From: Dicyema japonicum | Lineage: Eukaryota; Dicyemida; Rhombozoa; Dicyemidae | Length of the DNA stretch: 64,000 nucleotides | Direction of reading: 5' to 3' | Assembly: GCA_011109175.1 (NCBI GenBank) | Contig: RDEW01000013.1 | Coordinates: 659,221 to 723,220 of the forward strand | In this document: piece by piece, positions 32,971 to 44,249 of the stretch | Position numbering within the stretch: the stretch's first letter is position 1 | Layout of the letters: each line of letters opens with the position of its first letter | The notes under the pieces: model-generated | What the model was told of the DNA's origin: nothing | The model's input: only the letters and a program-made list of their open reading frames with translations | The model's database searches: none | Position numbers and translations under genes: made by a program

Positions 32971-33568
32971 TGAAACTATCCCGAAAACGATGGTGGTGCC
33001 ATTGGTTCTACTTTCATGTTCTCAAGTCTAAAGAGTTTCACGGCGAAGATGCACATTACAAGGGCCATATTGAAACTGCGAGCGAATCTCCTCAAGGGGA
33101 AGAAATGAACACAAGGTGGAGAAACACATCACAAGTCAAATGGACATATTCACAAGAACGAAGGAGGGAATCTCCTTTGCGAGGGAATCTCATCAACGCG
33201 AAGAAGCATATTACAAACGAAGGAACCTATTACAAGTGGAAAACATACCAATCGTTCCCTACATTGAATTAAGTTCTAAATAAGACTTTATTAACCACAT
33301 CATCGGTACATACAAGGCGGCTTGGAACTATTGTAAAAGAACATACTGAAGAAAGGACCTACTAGGGGAGAACTAAGTGGAGATGGGCTTACTAGCTTTG
33401 TACCTACTACGTTATGGATATAAGCGCGTTTAGAAAATTCATGGAATCCAACGCTAGGACGAGATTAAAATAAAGATTGGGTACATCGGAAGTGTCCAGG
33501 CCGCATAGGCGGACTCATTTAAATACCCTTAATCTAACTCATATCCTTGTTTGAATAAAGTGCTTTCG
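32946..33568. mobile_element. Insertion flanked by 22-bp direct repeats, type unknown
   Basis: TTTCGAACACACGGTAAAAT-type repeats at 32924-32945 and 33569-33590 (one mismatch) bracket about 620 bp inside the LINE-B fragment. The insert is GA-rich, with degenerate internal repetition around CACATTACAAG/AGAAG units, and carries an unrecognised 120-codon frame. AATAAAG lies near its right end. The flanks fit a target site duplication. Confidence 0.5.
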
Positions 33569-33667
33569 TTTCGAACACATGGTAAAATTTTTGTCTGAAA
33601 TTTAATTTTTTAATAAAATAATTGATAAAAATAAATTTTATGAGTATGAGCTTGATTGAAGATATCT

Positions 33668-33905
33668 CCTCTCTGGTGGCGTTATTGGATCCACCTCACT
33701 CAGATGACGACCAATGCCTGGCCGGCATTCAAAAGGAACATCTATTTGTTCTATTGCGAGAAAATTTCGCTCCCTGGCTACGAGTGCTGGAATCGACTTC
33801 AACTTCACGAACAACATCTCTGGATCACTGTGCTTGGGTGAAGGTTTTTCTGGAACGCGTCAGGATCAGCGATTAGTTTTGTTTCACCCTTGGTCTTTCG
33901 AACAC
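33668..33905 (+). repeat. TTAGTTAGTTT-type repeat, family 2
   Basis: GGCGTTATTGGATCCACC, CAATGCCTGGCCGGCATTC, CTCTGGATCACTGTGCTTGG and ACGCGTCAGGATCAGCG, with the tail altered to GATTAGTTTTGTTTC. Confidence 0.75.
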
Positions 33906-34799
33906 TTAAATTCATTGCTATAGACCCTAATGTCACCAGATTATCCCATATTCTAGAGTTTCTTTTTACTCTTTAAGCCAAACTCTTGGCAGAAATGTAA
34001 CATCTTACATCATTGTGCCTTACGAAGTTTCCTGAAGCATTTTCTCGAATCTAGTTGTACGATGGTCAACAGTCCTCCTCCGTTTTTTGCAGAACCCATA
34101 GACCGTAAAAAACAAATTATGTCATAAATTAGACTATATAAGGCTTCGGAAGATTGAGAATTATTTCCCTTTAAGAGTCAATGAGACTAGTTCATAATAT
34201 CCCTCAGCCAAACTTTTGCAGAGCGAGTAACTTAAGTTGTAGTTCACTTAGCGTCCCATGAAAGAGAGGAATCTGGACTTCTGGAGTTATCACTTGAATG
34301 ATATAATCTTTGATATTCTTGAGGTTCAAGATGTACTCAATTTGCGATAGTTTTGAACGAATTACAGAATCAACCAATTCATCCTCGTATTACCAAACTA
34401 TCAATTCTTCTGCTAACTTTGGTAGAGATTATTTTTGAATCTGACCATTACGGCTTTCCGTACACCCAAGGTAATGTCCTTACTTGATGACTGGCGTACT
34501 TGACTTTCAGTGACCTTTTCCATCGAGCTCACCAACAGGGAGAAAAAGATGATGAAGACTATGGCTGTCTTCTCGACTTCTCGGAGGTTTACTTTCCGTG
34601 TCACATTTATTTAGTGAGATTGGAAGCAATCACCGGCCATCTTTGATACAACTTCGAGAGAAAGTTCAAACCTCAGATCTTTATAACTCTGGCGACCTGG
34701 ATAACTTCTTGGTCACCAAAATTTCTTTTTAGGGTAAATTTTTTTAGTGAATATACTTGGAAAAGATGCACGTCCTTTAGCAAAAGATCGACAAACAAC
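33906..34799. other. Unassigned, probably decayed LINE
   Basis: A minus-strand frame at 34413-34604 might be a decayed LINE tail; nothing firm was recognised. Confidence 0.25.
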
Positions 34800-35690
34800 C
34801 TTACCTTGACAGGACACCAAGGATTTCTTCACTATCTACTGGACTGCATGGTAAGATTACAAAACGGTAGCCTCAAGTTGGATTGCATTCCCAGACGTTG
34901 GAAGGAGGTGGAGCTGGTTTTTGTAAAAAACCAAAGAAACTTCACAAAGGCCTTTGAGTTACCGTTCTATTGACCTATTGCCTGCCGTCGTTAAAAGTCT
35001 GAGAGAGTGATATACCGAAGGCTTACCAAAGAATGCCTAATAAGAGACATCTCCTCGGATCTTCAGATGGGAATAACCTGCAATGACTGTCTCTGGATTT
35101 AACTCCCACTTCCGAAAACACAAAAAGTGCACATTGCCGTTTTTCCTGAATGTTGAGAAGGACTTCGAATCGGTCTGGCATCTTTGACTCTGCAGAAAAG
35201 GTGATCTTACTGGAACTTGAGGTTAGATATTCAGTTTTCTGAGGAGGAATGAACTATGTGTGGTATAGAGGTTGCCTTTTTAGTTTCTTGGTGATTTTGC
35301 CAGGGGTCAATCTTAAGTCAAACCTCGTTTAATGAATATATCCCATCCGTTCCTCGCCTAGCCGGTCTATTTGAATGACATTGTACATTGGAATTACTTT
35401 CGGAGACCAGATGTTGCTATCATGCGCTGTGAGGCCTGATAAATGAAAGTGATATTTTTAGTGGCCTTACCTAGAGTGACCGTCTACGGGGTTTACAAAA
35501 AAGATAAGCTACTTTGGGTCACGTTTAACTCCAAGTTAGTTTCTTCTTTTCTATCCAGAGGTAGACCTTGTGCACAACGTAGGCGTCCAAGTCCTAATTT
35601 GACTGGAGGTTGGAAAAGATTTTATGAAGAGTTCAAGGACCCGAGAGAAAATCCTCCAGGAAGAACGATTGTCAGTGATTCAGAAAATTA
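34800..35690 (+). mobile_element. Jockey-type RT remnant
   Basis: Plus-strand frames give GRRWKEVELVF, LSYRSIDLLPAVVKSLRE, FLNVEKDFESVWHL (FLD-x-EKAFD-x-VWH motif) and, after the RT, DKLLWVTFNSKL. Several frameshifts and stops; inactive. Confidence 0.6.
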
Positions 35691-35764
35691 GTTAAAATAA
35701 AGTTATGGTGTTTTGATTAAAAATAAAAGTTTTTAAACTCAGATTTAAAAATCAGAATTAACTA

Positions 35765-35870
35765 AATGATCCCAACACACTCCATCACCTTTAAACGGTA
35801 ATGGTAATCCTCTCTCGAAACAACACAAGAACGCACTGGGCGGAGAACTATCAGATAGAATGTACATCCA
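35765..35870 (+). repeat. Partial repeat shared with 49245
   Basis: Both share ACGCACTGGGCGGAGAACT-like sequence and a GATCC-C-AC-CACTC start; possibly a decayed family 2 relative. Confidence 0.4.
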
Positions 35871-36080
35871 CACCATTTCGTCAAAGTAGAGTCACCAAAA
35901 ACATCGAATTGTCCCTTTCTCCCAGCAATTCATTGTTCCGTAACTCTGTATGCTTTTTCTGTGAGGTCGCATTGATATTAGTACAAAACCACGAAAAATA
36001 CAAATATTTAGTAAAAAATCTATTTAATATTTCTAATAAAAATAAAAAAATAAATATAAATATATATAAATAAAATAATT
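35871..36080. other. AT-rich region upstream of the CHERP-like gene
   Basis: A run of AATAAAAATAAAAAAATAAA-type sequence directly precedes the ATG; likely leader or promoter. No motif identified. Confidence 0.4.
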
Positions 36081-37403
36081 ATGTCCTTGTTGACCCCCGA
36101 TCCTCCTGAAGGTAAGGTTGCTTAATAGTTAAAGATGAAAACCAAAAATTCATAATCGACCAATTTATCCAGTTCCGTCATAGAAATGGTCCAGAATTTG
36201 AAGAATACACAAAATTCCAGCAAAAAGACAACCCAGAGTTTGCATTTCTTTTCGGCCGCGAACACTCCGAGTACTACAACCACCAACTCCGGCAAATAAG
36301 AGACTTAAAAAGCCAGCCTTCATTTTCAGTCTTTGATGTGGAGGCATTGACTTCAGATATGAAGATTCCAGACGAGCTTCGAAACCACGTGTTAGCATGA
36401 AGGAAAGTTCTGCGGAAACTCGGCCGTGGTCTGTTAAAGGAAGAAGAGGTTTTCCTAATTTCCATATTCAGACAAAAATCTTTGGAAAACTCACGGATAT
36501 CAACCTCAAAGAGATCCGGATCTTATTTGAGGACCCTTCCGTCCTCTTCGAACTTGATCGACTACTTTCTGGCATCCTGGAGAACTGTTCTAAGGATGCT
36601 ATCTATGTAACAACCACCGTGACTTTCAGAACAGCAAAGCTGGATACTTAACACATGCCGGGATCGTCCTCAGTACTCTGAGGTGATCGTCCGCTACATC
36701 GTTGGGAAGATTCTCCACCTTAGTTCGTTCGTCGACAAGTTGCACGTGGTCTACCTGCTCAATGACCTTGCTCATCACAGTGTCCGCAAAAATACAGCTT
36801 TTTTGAGATTCATTCAAGACCACGTGGTTGTGGGATATGCGAGTGCTCTCAGATCCGCGGAATCCACGGAGAAGGCCAAGTTGGAGCGAGTAAATGGGGG
36901 ATTTACTTAGATCATCCCGATTTGGAAGGAAAATAGGTACTTTGACAAGGAGATCTTCGAGGTGGTGGTCTAATAACTGTTTAGAAACTCGAGACTCCGC
37001 ATGTGCATTTTGAGAAGTTCATGGTAGTGTGGGAAGTTATTGGAGGATGGACTAAGGGACCGGAATCGGGGGGAGTTGGAACAAGTGTTAGAGGAGACAC
37101 AGTCTCTGTTTATGCGGAGACTAGAGACCTATAGAAAAGAGATTCGAGAGCTCATAAAGGAATTAGGCCACGTGGGCGATCATGGATCTACCCCTGTTGG
37201 ATTTCACGTACCTTATTATGAGCTTCCGGCCTCTTCGATGATGTCTTTGATTGGGGTTAGTTGAATTTGTTAGACAGATTGATGACTTTGAGTATAAACC
37301 ACTTGATGGAAGTAAGATCACGTGGGTGAGTGGAGGTCATGTAGATGGGAATCTGAAAAGTGCCTTGGATGAGTTCTATAAGGAGGTTGAGAAAGATGGG
37401 TGA
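36081..37403 (+). CDS. CHERP: CHERP-like splicing factor (SURP + CID domains), eight exons
   Basis: CHERP is a U2 snRNP-associated nuclear protein. Exons: 36081-36111, 36135-36448, 36472-36606, 36635-36889, 36911-36961, 36985-37023, 37046-37255, 37278-37403; introns 23, 23, 28, 21, 23, 22 and 22 nt; 386 codons. Residues about 10-70 are a SURP module (IIDQFIQFRHRNGPEFEEYT, DNPEFAFLFGREHSEYYNHQ). Residues about 130-260 resemble the CID-like part: LFELDRLLSGILENCSKDAI, SWILNTCRDRPQYSEVIVRY, LHVVYLLNDLAHHS, IIPIWKENRYFD. The C-terminus has FHVPYYELPASSMMSLIG joined to IDDFEYKPLD, matching the PYFDLPAGLM...DHEYKPLD motif of human CHERP. The Gln/Pro-rich middle and the RS/G-patch end of human CHERP are absent. 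Codon 99 is an in-frame TGA (36398-36400) that I could not remove with a plausible intron. Confidence 0.82.
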
Positions 37404-37599
37404 TGATTGTGATTATTGGTAGGGAAGGATGGGAGAAGGATGGATTGGCAGACTTTTTTATGGCTAAAAATAGGGCTAGATCGGGATGTTGATGTGATTT
37501 TGCTGTGGGATTGGTGATTTGTGTCTATCTTTGATTTGGGATGTTATTAATTGTATGTTGGTGGTTACTAATTAGTTGACTTATTTGTGGGTAGGCATT
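37404..37599. other. G/T-rich sequence after the CHERP-like gene
   Basis: Probable 3' flank; nothing else seen. Confidence 0.4.
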
Positions 37600-39330
37600 C
37601 AAACACAATAATGATATTTTTAGAGTCCTATAGAGAAGATATGATGTAAGCTCAATTTTTAATGAGCTCAATGCCAATGGACATGAAAAAGCTCAGTGCC
37701 CTATCCCGCAACATTGTTCTGTTGGATGGCTCCCCTGGTCTTCTTATCGTGCTATGAGGGGACGTAGAACAAAACCTTGCCGATTTTTATTGAGTTCTCG
37801 CTCTCACACGCAATATGGCACACTTTCATGAATTTTTACATTCCACCCAATGGGTCGTGTCCCCCGTCATACACTCCAACATATCGAGGCTACAAGAATT
37901 AAAAAACATCATCATATGTAATGATCTGAATGGGAAGCACCCACAATGGCTCTGCACACAACATTCAGATAGATGAGGACAATTTATCCTCAACCTTCTC
38001 GGTGACCTGAACATCCTCAACGACCCAGATTCCCATACAAGCACCTCCCAGGACTACTGATTCGCCCACATCCCGGATATCACACTATGTTCTACCTCAC
38101 TAATACCAAAAATGTTGCTGAAGCAAACTTGGTAGGGTTCACTAAGTACGTGGACTCTCAACTTTTTGGAATACAGATGACGGATATCAGACTAATGAAG
38201 CAACAAATATGCTTAGCAATACCATTCTCAAAGGCGACAAATTATTCATCTCTCAATCCTCATATGAGGATTTCAATCCCAATAAGATGCCTCCACCAGA
38301 AGAGTACATGCAACTCCTTATGGATGATTAAGAAACGGATCAAAACATCGCTTGAAGATGGGGACGGTGTGTATTTTCTACCAAGAACAGTGAAACTCGC
38401 TAACAAGGCTATCAACCACCATGTATCAATAAGTTACAATAACTACCTAAAGTCCTTTAGGTTCAATACTCTCCCATATATACCAATTCCCAATATTACT
38501 CTTTTCACTCGAACAAGTATGATAGACAGTCTGTTCCTCACATAATTCGTGTTCCAATGGCTTCGATGGAGTGTCTGCACGTCACCTGAACACTTGGGCC
38601 CCAGACGATATTGATTTTGACGAACGTACACAATTACTCTGTGAAGCAGATCCACCACAATTGACAATTTTATCCCAATTTATCATGGACAGCTTTAGTC
38701 CCCGAAGGGCCCATATGCGAACGACCTTGGTTTCCATCGATATACAAAAGCCCTTCGACTCGGTATCGAGGACTCACATTACAAGGAAGATATTTGACTA
38801 GAATATGCATCCTAACCTTAAACTCAAGCTGGAAAACTTCATGTCCGGACTGCGAGGGAAAGTATGCATACGAACAGAAATCGAGATCACGACTGCTTCC
38901 AAATGAGTTCAACAGGTTTTCTCTTTCCAGGATTATTCACTTATTCCTTAGCGACGTCCAACAAATTTACGACCCGAAACACATTACTCCTGTCCTATGC
39001 AGATGATGTCATCATCGCCTCAAGGAATATAGAGAAGATATGATGTATAGCCCCCTTCATGGAGTCCGTGGGAGTCCAAACATACCTGGATCGTATGATG
39101 CACAATATACCTTCGCTCTATTCACGTGGGTTCGCCGCTTTTAAGGATGTTCCCGATGTACTCCTGAGATACATGCCTACAACGATTTAAAAGAACCCAA
39201 AAATCTTTTTCGTCAGGCATCAGTTCCCCATAACTTCCTTGAGGCACAAGCGAAGACACCTCTAAGACGTTGTGGAGTCCCTCGATGAACACAGGATGAA
39301 AATGGCGAGGGTAATAATTAGTTTGGAAAC
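37600..39330 (+). mobile_element. LINE-B (APE-type non-LTR element) remnant
   Basis: Plus-strand pieces in order are an endonuclease (IIICNDLNGKHPQW for the GDLN-x-RHP motif; DLNILNDPDSHTST), a linker and RT (LVSIDIQKPFDSV; YADDVIIASRN at 38997). Frameshifts separate them. The family is jockey/I-like by motif and matches the copies at 44250-46510 and 52175-55610. Confidence 0.7.
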
Positions 39331-39474
39331 TATAACCTTCTTTGTGTTTTCCGGTGTTATATATGTCAATAAAAATATTTTTTAATATTTTGAGTTAATT
39401 TTTTATTTTTTAAATTTAAATAAAAAAATAAATTAAACTAAAAAAATTAAAAAAAAAGAGTAATCACGTTTCTT

Positions 39475-40229
39475 ATGCACAGTGATGATGTGAGGATTTT
39501 TTAAATTATATTAATAGATCATATGGTCAGTAATCTCTAAGAATAGCTGTTCTTACCGAATCAGGTAAAGTTTCGAATGTTATTTCAGTACTGAAGATCA
39601 TAAATTCTGCAGTCATGAATATAACCTCACTGGCTTCTGTAGTCGCAATTCATGTCCCCTTGCCAATAGTCAGTACGCTACCCTCCGTGAATCCAAAGGC
39701 TCAATATTCCTTTATATGAAGACTGCAGAACGAGCAGCCCTTCCTAACAAATGGTGGGAGCGACTGAAGCTATCCAAAGACCCAAAGAAGGCTAAAGAGC
39801 AGATCTCTAAACACCTGGAGTTTTGGCCTTCCTTTGTGCAGGAAAAGTGCAAGAAACGCCTAATAAAATTGAATAGAATGCTCCAAAGAACGCGCAAGAT
39901 TGCCTTAAACAACGAAAAGATTATAATCCCTCTTCAGCGGAAGATAGAGAAGCGGGAGAAGCACAGAGAGGTAAGAAAATATGTAAGGGGTAGGAAAAAG
40001 CCTTGACTGCTGCTAAAATCGACTTGAATATTGAACAGGAGTTGTTGAGTCGACTGAAGGAGGGAGTGTATGATGGGGTTTATGACTTGGGAGAGGAAGT
40101 TGAGGAGGTTTGGTGGTTGTTTATCCATAGGAGAGTGTTGAGTTAGTGGATGATGAAATTGATGAATCTGACCAGGATATGGAGGATCTCAGTGTTAATT
40201 GGGTACGCCGACGATGTTGTGATTATTAA
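39475..40229 (+). CDS. MAK16: MAK16 homologue, five exons, 218 aa
   Basis: MAK16 is a nucleolar factor for 60S ribosomal subunit assembly. Exons: 39475-39489, 39518-39564, 39589-39970, 39994-40107 and 40131-40229; introns 28, 24, 23 and 23 nt, all GT-AG. The first exon codes only MHSDD; spliced to IIWSVISKNSCSYRIS it matches the family start MQSDDVIW. Then come FCSHEYNLTGFCSRNSCPLA (conserved cysteines), YMKTAERAALPNKWWERLKL, FWPSFVQEKCKKRLIK, the basic PLQRKIEKREKHRE and, after splicing, EEKALTAAKIDLNIEQELL. The acidic tail VELVDDEIDESDQDMEDL is present. The last dozen codons are odd: in another frame they read GYADDVVII, a reverse transcriptase motif, so the 3' end may be a LINE-derived replacement. 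Confidence 0.9.
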
Positions 40230-40436
40230 ATTATATTTTTATGTCTCTTCTATATTTTACGCTACATTTTTGTCACACAAATTGATATTCAATGTACCGA
40301 TTTAAAAAGCCAATCAAACAAAACGGCACCCTTTACTTTGACAACTTTATTAGCAATGAAAATTAAAGGAGTTATTTGGCCTCATGCCGCAAGTCCTGCA
40401 AACGCTTGGACTCTTCTCTGCGCTCTCAGACCCCTC
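40230..40436. other. Intergenic
   Basis: AT-rich sequence after MAK16; nothing recognised. Confidence 0.4.
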
Positions 40437-40683
40437 TTATCGTTTATTCTGTGCTGCAACATTCGAGTCAATGATGGCATCTCTTTTTAGCAAGTTTTCC
40501 ATTTTTTTCTGCTCATCTCTTATCGACACTACTAGCAAATTTTCATCTTCTCGTCGAGCTTTTTGTAGGGCAATCTTGATCCCTGCTCTCCTCGATTTTT
40601 CAAAAAGCAAGATAAAACGCTCTTTGTATGCAGTGTAATACCATCCTTACAGTCCACAAAGGAATGATGGAATGATCGTACAT
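40437..40683 (-). CDS. Unidentified 71-residue protein, possible two-exon gene
   Basis: From ATG at 40683 the minus strand reads MYDHSIIPLWT. After a 31-nt GTAAGG...AG interval (40620-40650) it continues RFILLFEKSRRAGIKIALQK, ARREDENLLVVSIRDEQKKM and so on to a stop at 40437-40439. The result is a lysine/arginine-rich, helix-forming 71-residue protein. I do not recognise it. It starts exactly where the LINE-C RT frame ends, so it could be LINE-derived rather than a host gene. The intron is longer than usual here; a 29-nt alternative acceptor is out of frame. Confidence 0.35.
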
Positions 40684-42475
40684 TAAAAAATAAATAAAAA
40701 CATATCCGTTTCGAGTCTCAATTTCCTCATACACAATAACGCATGGTGGGCTTTCTTCCTTTTGAGTTTAAAATCGCACAATGTTCTCCCAGATTTCTCA
40801 AAAGCTGTTCCGAAATACTTCAGGGAGCTCACAATGTTGATTCCGCATATGGAGTCTTTCTGATTTACTTTACCATTCCAACCGAGGAACATCATTGCAC
40901 TAGATTTTTCTTCTGACAGTTTTAACCCATGAAGACCACACCAGTCTTTTATCTCTTCCATGTACACATTGAGTCTCCTCTCTGAGATCATGTTTGATCT
41001 CGACACATTAGACAGTAGTACGTCGTCTGCGTATATCAGAGATCTCGTACTCGGTGTAGACGGAGACGGGAAACTGGCCATTAGAACATTAAACAATAGA
41101 GGGCTCAAAATTGATCCTTGTGGGACTCCTCTCTTCCATAATATCATATTTGAAAAATAGCGTCCACATCTAACATAGGATTTTCTTCCTTTAAGGTACA
41201 CTTTCACCCAATTCACTAGTTCCTTTGTCTGAGATAACTGATCGATTATTGCTCTGTGGTTAACACTGTCAAATGCTTTTGATATGTCGAGACACATGAC
41301 ATTCAGGAGACATTTGAATTCTCTGACATTGCATAACTCGGAGTTAAGATGAAATAAGCAATCATCGCATGACCGTCTTGGGCGAAAACCAAATTGATCA
41401 TTTCTGAACTAATCTTCTTTTTCCAGCTGAGTTGTAAGCCTCCAGAAGTTTTTTTTCATGACTTTTGAGATCGACCTAATCAGGCTGATCTGACGGTAGC
41501 TATCAGGATCATTTTTCGGTCTTCCTGTCTTTGCAACCATCCGTACAATGGTCTTCTTCCATTCCTGCGGAACATGGCTAATTTTTATGCATGCGTTGAA
41601 CATATCTTTTACGATTATTATATCAGCTTCCTCGGTATTCGCCAGGGAAGCTAGCTCGTGATGCCTCCTCAAGATTGATCAGACATTCACGAGCATGATC
41701 CTTATGTTTTGGTTCACTGGTCTTGGCGGCCTGATCTCTTCAGGATCAGAACCACCACTTACAGTAAATCCAAGTTTTACTTTATCACACTCTTCATTTA
41801 GACGGTTAATCACATATTTAAGTTTTCTCAATTGTCTTTCAGGTGCCCCCGGAATAGATTCCCAGTAAGACCTTTTTAGCTTCTCTCCAGGTATTCTTTA
41901 TCCACAATTGGCTTTTTCTGTGTTGGATTCATAACATCGTATTTTAGAGGTCGATTTTTGATTATGCGTCCTGCTTGTTTTCACTAGACTTCGTATCTAG
42001 GTAATGTGGCGGAGGAGGATTTTCTCCTTTCCTCCATGTTCCTAACCCATGACATTCGCTTCCACTTTTTATGGAGACCACGGCTTCCCTGGCAACTGGA
42101 CAACCACCATAACTCGTTCCGTGATCACCAGACCCGCAATTAATACAGGATCTTCTATTGTTTGGTTCTGGGCATTCCGGGGAACTATGTGGTCCTCCAC
42201 ATAAGAATCATCTCTTTGCCCCATTGCAATGTCTTGCAATGTGTCCGAAATATTGACAATTAAAGCATCTTGGGGGTGGTCTTCTGGCCCACTAACAACC
42301 GATTTCCATCCATCCAATGACGAGGCCCAGGCGTAACAGAAAAACGTTACTAAATGACTTTTTCTGATGATTTTCGGACGCATTAAATAACATGCTATTT
42401 TCTTCCCAAAGAAACTTCGTGAAGGTCCTCCTTGGACATTGCAGAAGATCTTACAACGCGGCATTGGAGCATCTC
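40684..42475 (-). mobile_element. LINE-C (jockey-like) remnant with zinc-knuckle ORF1
   Basis: On the minus strand, 42069-42340 gives CFNCQYFGHIARHC, a CGGPHSSPEC knuckle and CINCGSGDHGTSYGGC, the CCHC knuckles of a gag-like ORF1. 41409-41672 gives the pre-RT VPQEWKKTIVRMVAKTGRPK and DSYRQISLIRSISKVMKK. 40684-41297 gives RT: MCLDISKAFDSVNHRAI, RGVPQGSILSPLLFN and IYADDVLLSN. The endonuclease is not recognised between them. Stops near 41400 and 41700 break it. The element at 62330-64000 is the same family. Confidence 0.75.
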
Positions 42476-42799
42476 TACAACCAGTATATCGAGCCGACTA
42501 TGAGCTTGTCAATGCGGCCCTCAAAGGGAAATGAGTTCGACACCCCTGACTTAATGGATACTTTTTCTCTTAGATTTTTGCTATTTCAATTCAAATTGTG
42601 TATTACAGCTGTGTCTCGTCAAATTGTTAGTTTTCTTACGTTCTGTTCGTTGTATAACTCTAATATATATCCCTAAGTTTTCCTAACTCTAATGCAAAGC
42701 TGAAAGCTTAAGAACTCCTAACTCTATGATATTATAAATGATCTCAACGTTATTGTGATCAGATTTAAAATAAAAATAACTGTTTTTATTAGAAAAAAA
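42476..42799. other. Unassigned sequence
   Basis: A 94-codon plus-strand frame (42392-42676) is not recognised. No gene supported. Confidence 0.35.
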
Positions 42800-44110
42800 T
42801 AAGAAATTTATATTGTAAAATTATTCTAGCTTCGCTATTTTCTTGAATAACACTACCATCTTCTCCATGCATATACTCCTTAACATGATATGTGAATGTA
42901 TCATGTGTTCGTTTAAGCCACTTTTTCGTGTTTTTTATTATTATCAAGATAGAACCTTCTAACAACTCGATCATCTATGTTAAAAATAGAAATATCATTC
43001 TTACACATTCTTTTTGTTAACATTTTTCTTTCAGCATGTTTGAATTTAAAATTGTATTTGTTCTCGAAGTTTCACTTGATGACCAAAACCATGCAAGATA
43101 TTCAGTTGCTTCAGTTTGTGTTTCTTCATTCCATAAATCAATTTGTTGAATATTTCATTTCCTCTTCTGAGATGATATTATTATGGTTTCATTGGCAGAA
43201 GCTCCGAACATCAATTTAAAAGGAGCGTGCAAAGTTGTTGAATGCTGGACAGAATTATGGGAACTTGTAATTTCTTCGATTATGTTATCCATTTGAAATT
43301 CAAATTCTTTGAAAAGCAGGTTGAAAAATCATAAATTTCAATGTCTGACTAAGACGCTCGACTTGTCCCTGCACCCAAGGACGTTCCCTGACGTGCTTTA
43401 TACCAATGTTGAGCATAGCTAGAACATTTTTTCATTTACAAATTCCTTGCCATTGTGCGTGTGCAAAATGTTGGTTTTCCAAACATTAAAATTATGCTCT
43501 TTATTGCACTTGACACATCCGTAGCCGATTTACTCTTTAGAGGTCTTGTCCAGCAAAATTTGGAAAAGGAAATCCAACCAAAAGCCAGTAAAAATTTTCA
43601 TTAAAATTTGAATAGTGTCGTAGATCAACTAAATCAAAAATATACCTGAAATTAGAATATTTAACTAGTACCTTTCTCTCATTGTATATGCTCTGATAGG
43701 TGTTATAGTTGGTCGAGTGTTCATAGGCCGTCTTGCAAGACATTGTGAACAAGACCTGAGAACAACCATAACTTCATCTCTGCAAAATCCATAGACTAGA
43801 TTCTTTAGAAGAGAAAGAAGTCTATCACGACCAGGATGTCCATTTTTGAGGTGAACATTTTCAATAAATATCCTCTTCTGTTCATCTTCTTCCACAGCGA
43901 ACACATGCAATAAAATTCCACTTGTTTTGAAAAAAATAGTTGAGCCGGCAATGAGTCTTTTAGTCTGAATAATGACGCAGTTCTTATGAAATTTCGTTTC
44001 TCCTTCAGCAAACTGGATGGTAAAATTTGATATCTCAGATAGGTTATTATTTCTTGCTTTTGTAGCAGAGTAAAATAAACAACCTTCATAACAAAAACAA
44101 GCGTGAGCAA
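42800..44110 (-). mobile_element. Integrase remnant, Ginger/KRBA2 type
   Basis: The minus strand carries an H2C2 finger region (IENVHLKNGHPGRDRLLSLL...RSCSQCLARRP) at 43665-43910. It is followed by YQLDLVDLRHYSNFNENFYW, a catalytic-core start, and further down by GIKHVRERPWVQGQVERL in another frame. This order matches the KRBA2/Ginger group of integrase-bearing transposons; a Gypsy-type LTR element is the alternative. No LTRs were seen. Frames are broken throughout. Confidence 0.6.
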
Positions 44111-44249
44111 AAATCTATTACTATTCTATTTGATGTAAGCCGTTAAGAAAATGATAATTTGTGAGAAATTTAAATTATTAAAATTACTAATCAAGATATG
44201 AATTAATTTATTTATTGATTTATTTTTAATTAAAAAAATTATTGATTTC

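Noticed and set aside
36389-36402. A 14-nt intron removing the CHERP-like TGA
   Set aside because: Too short to be credible, and it would move into a frame that loses the agreement with the following 23-nt intron.
42800-44110. An LTR retrotransposon or endogenous retrovirus
   Set aside because: No LTRs, protease or RT near the integrase; motif order fits the Ginger/KRBA2 group better.
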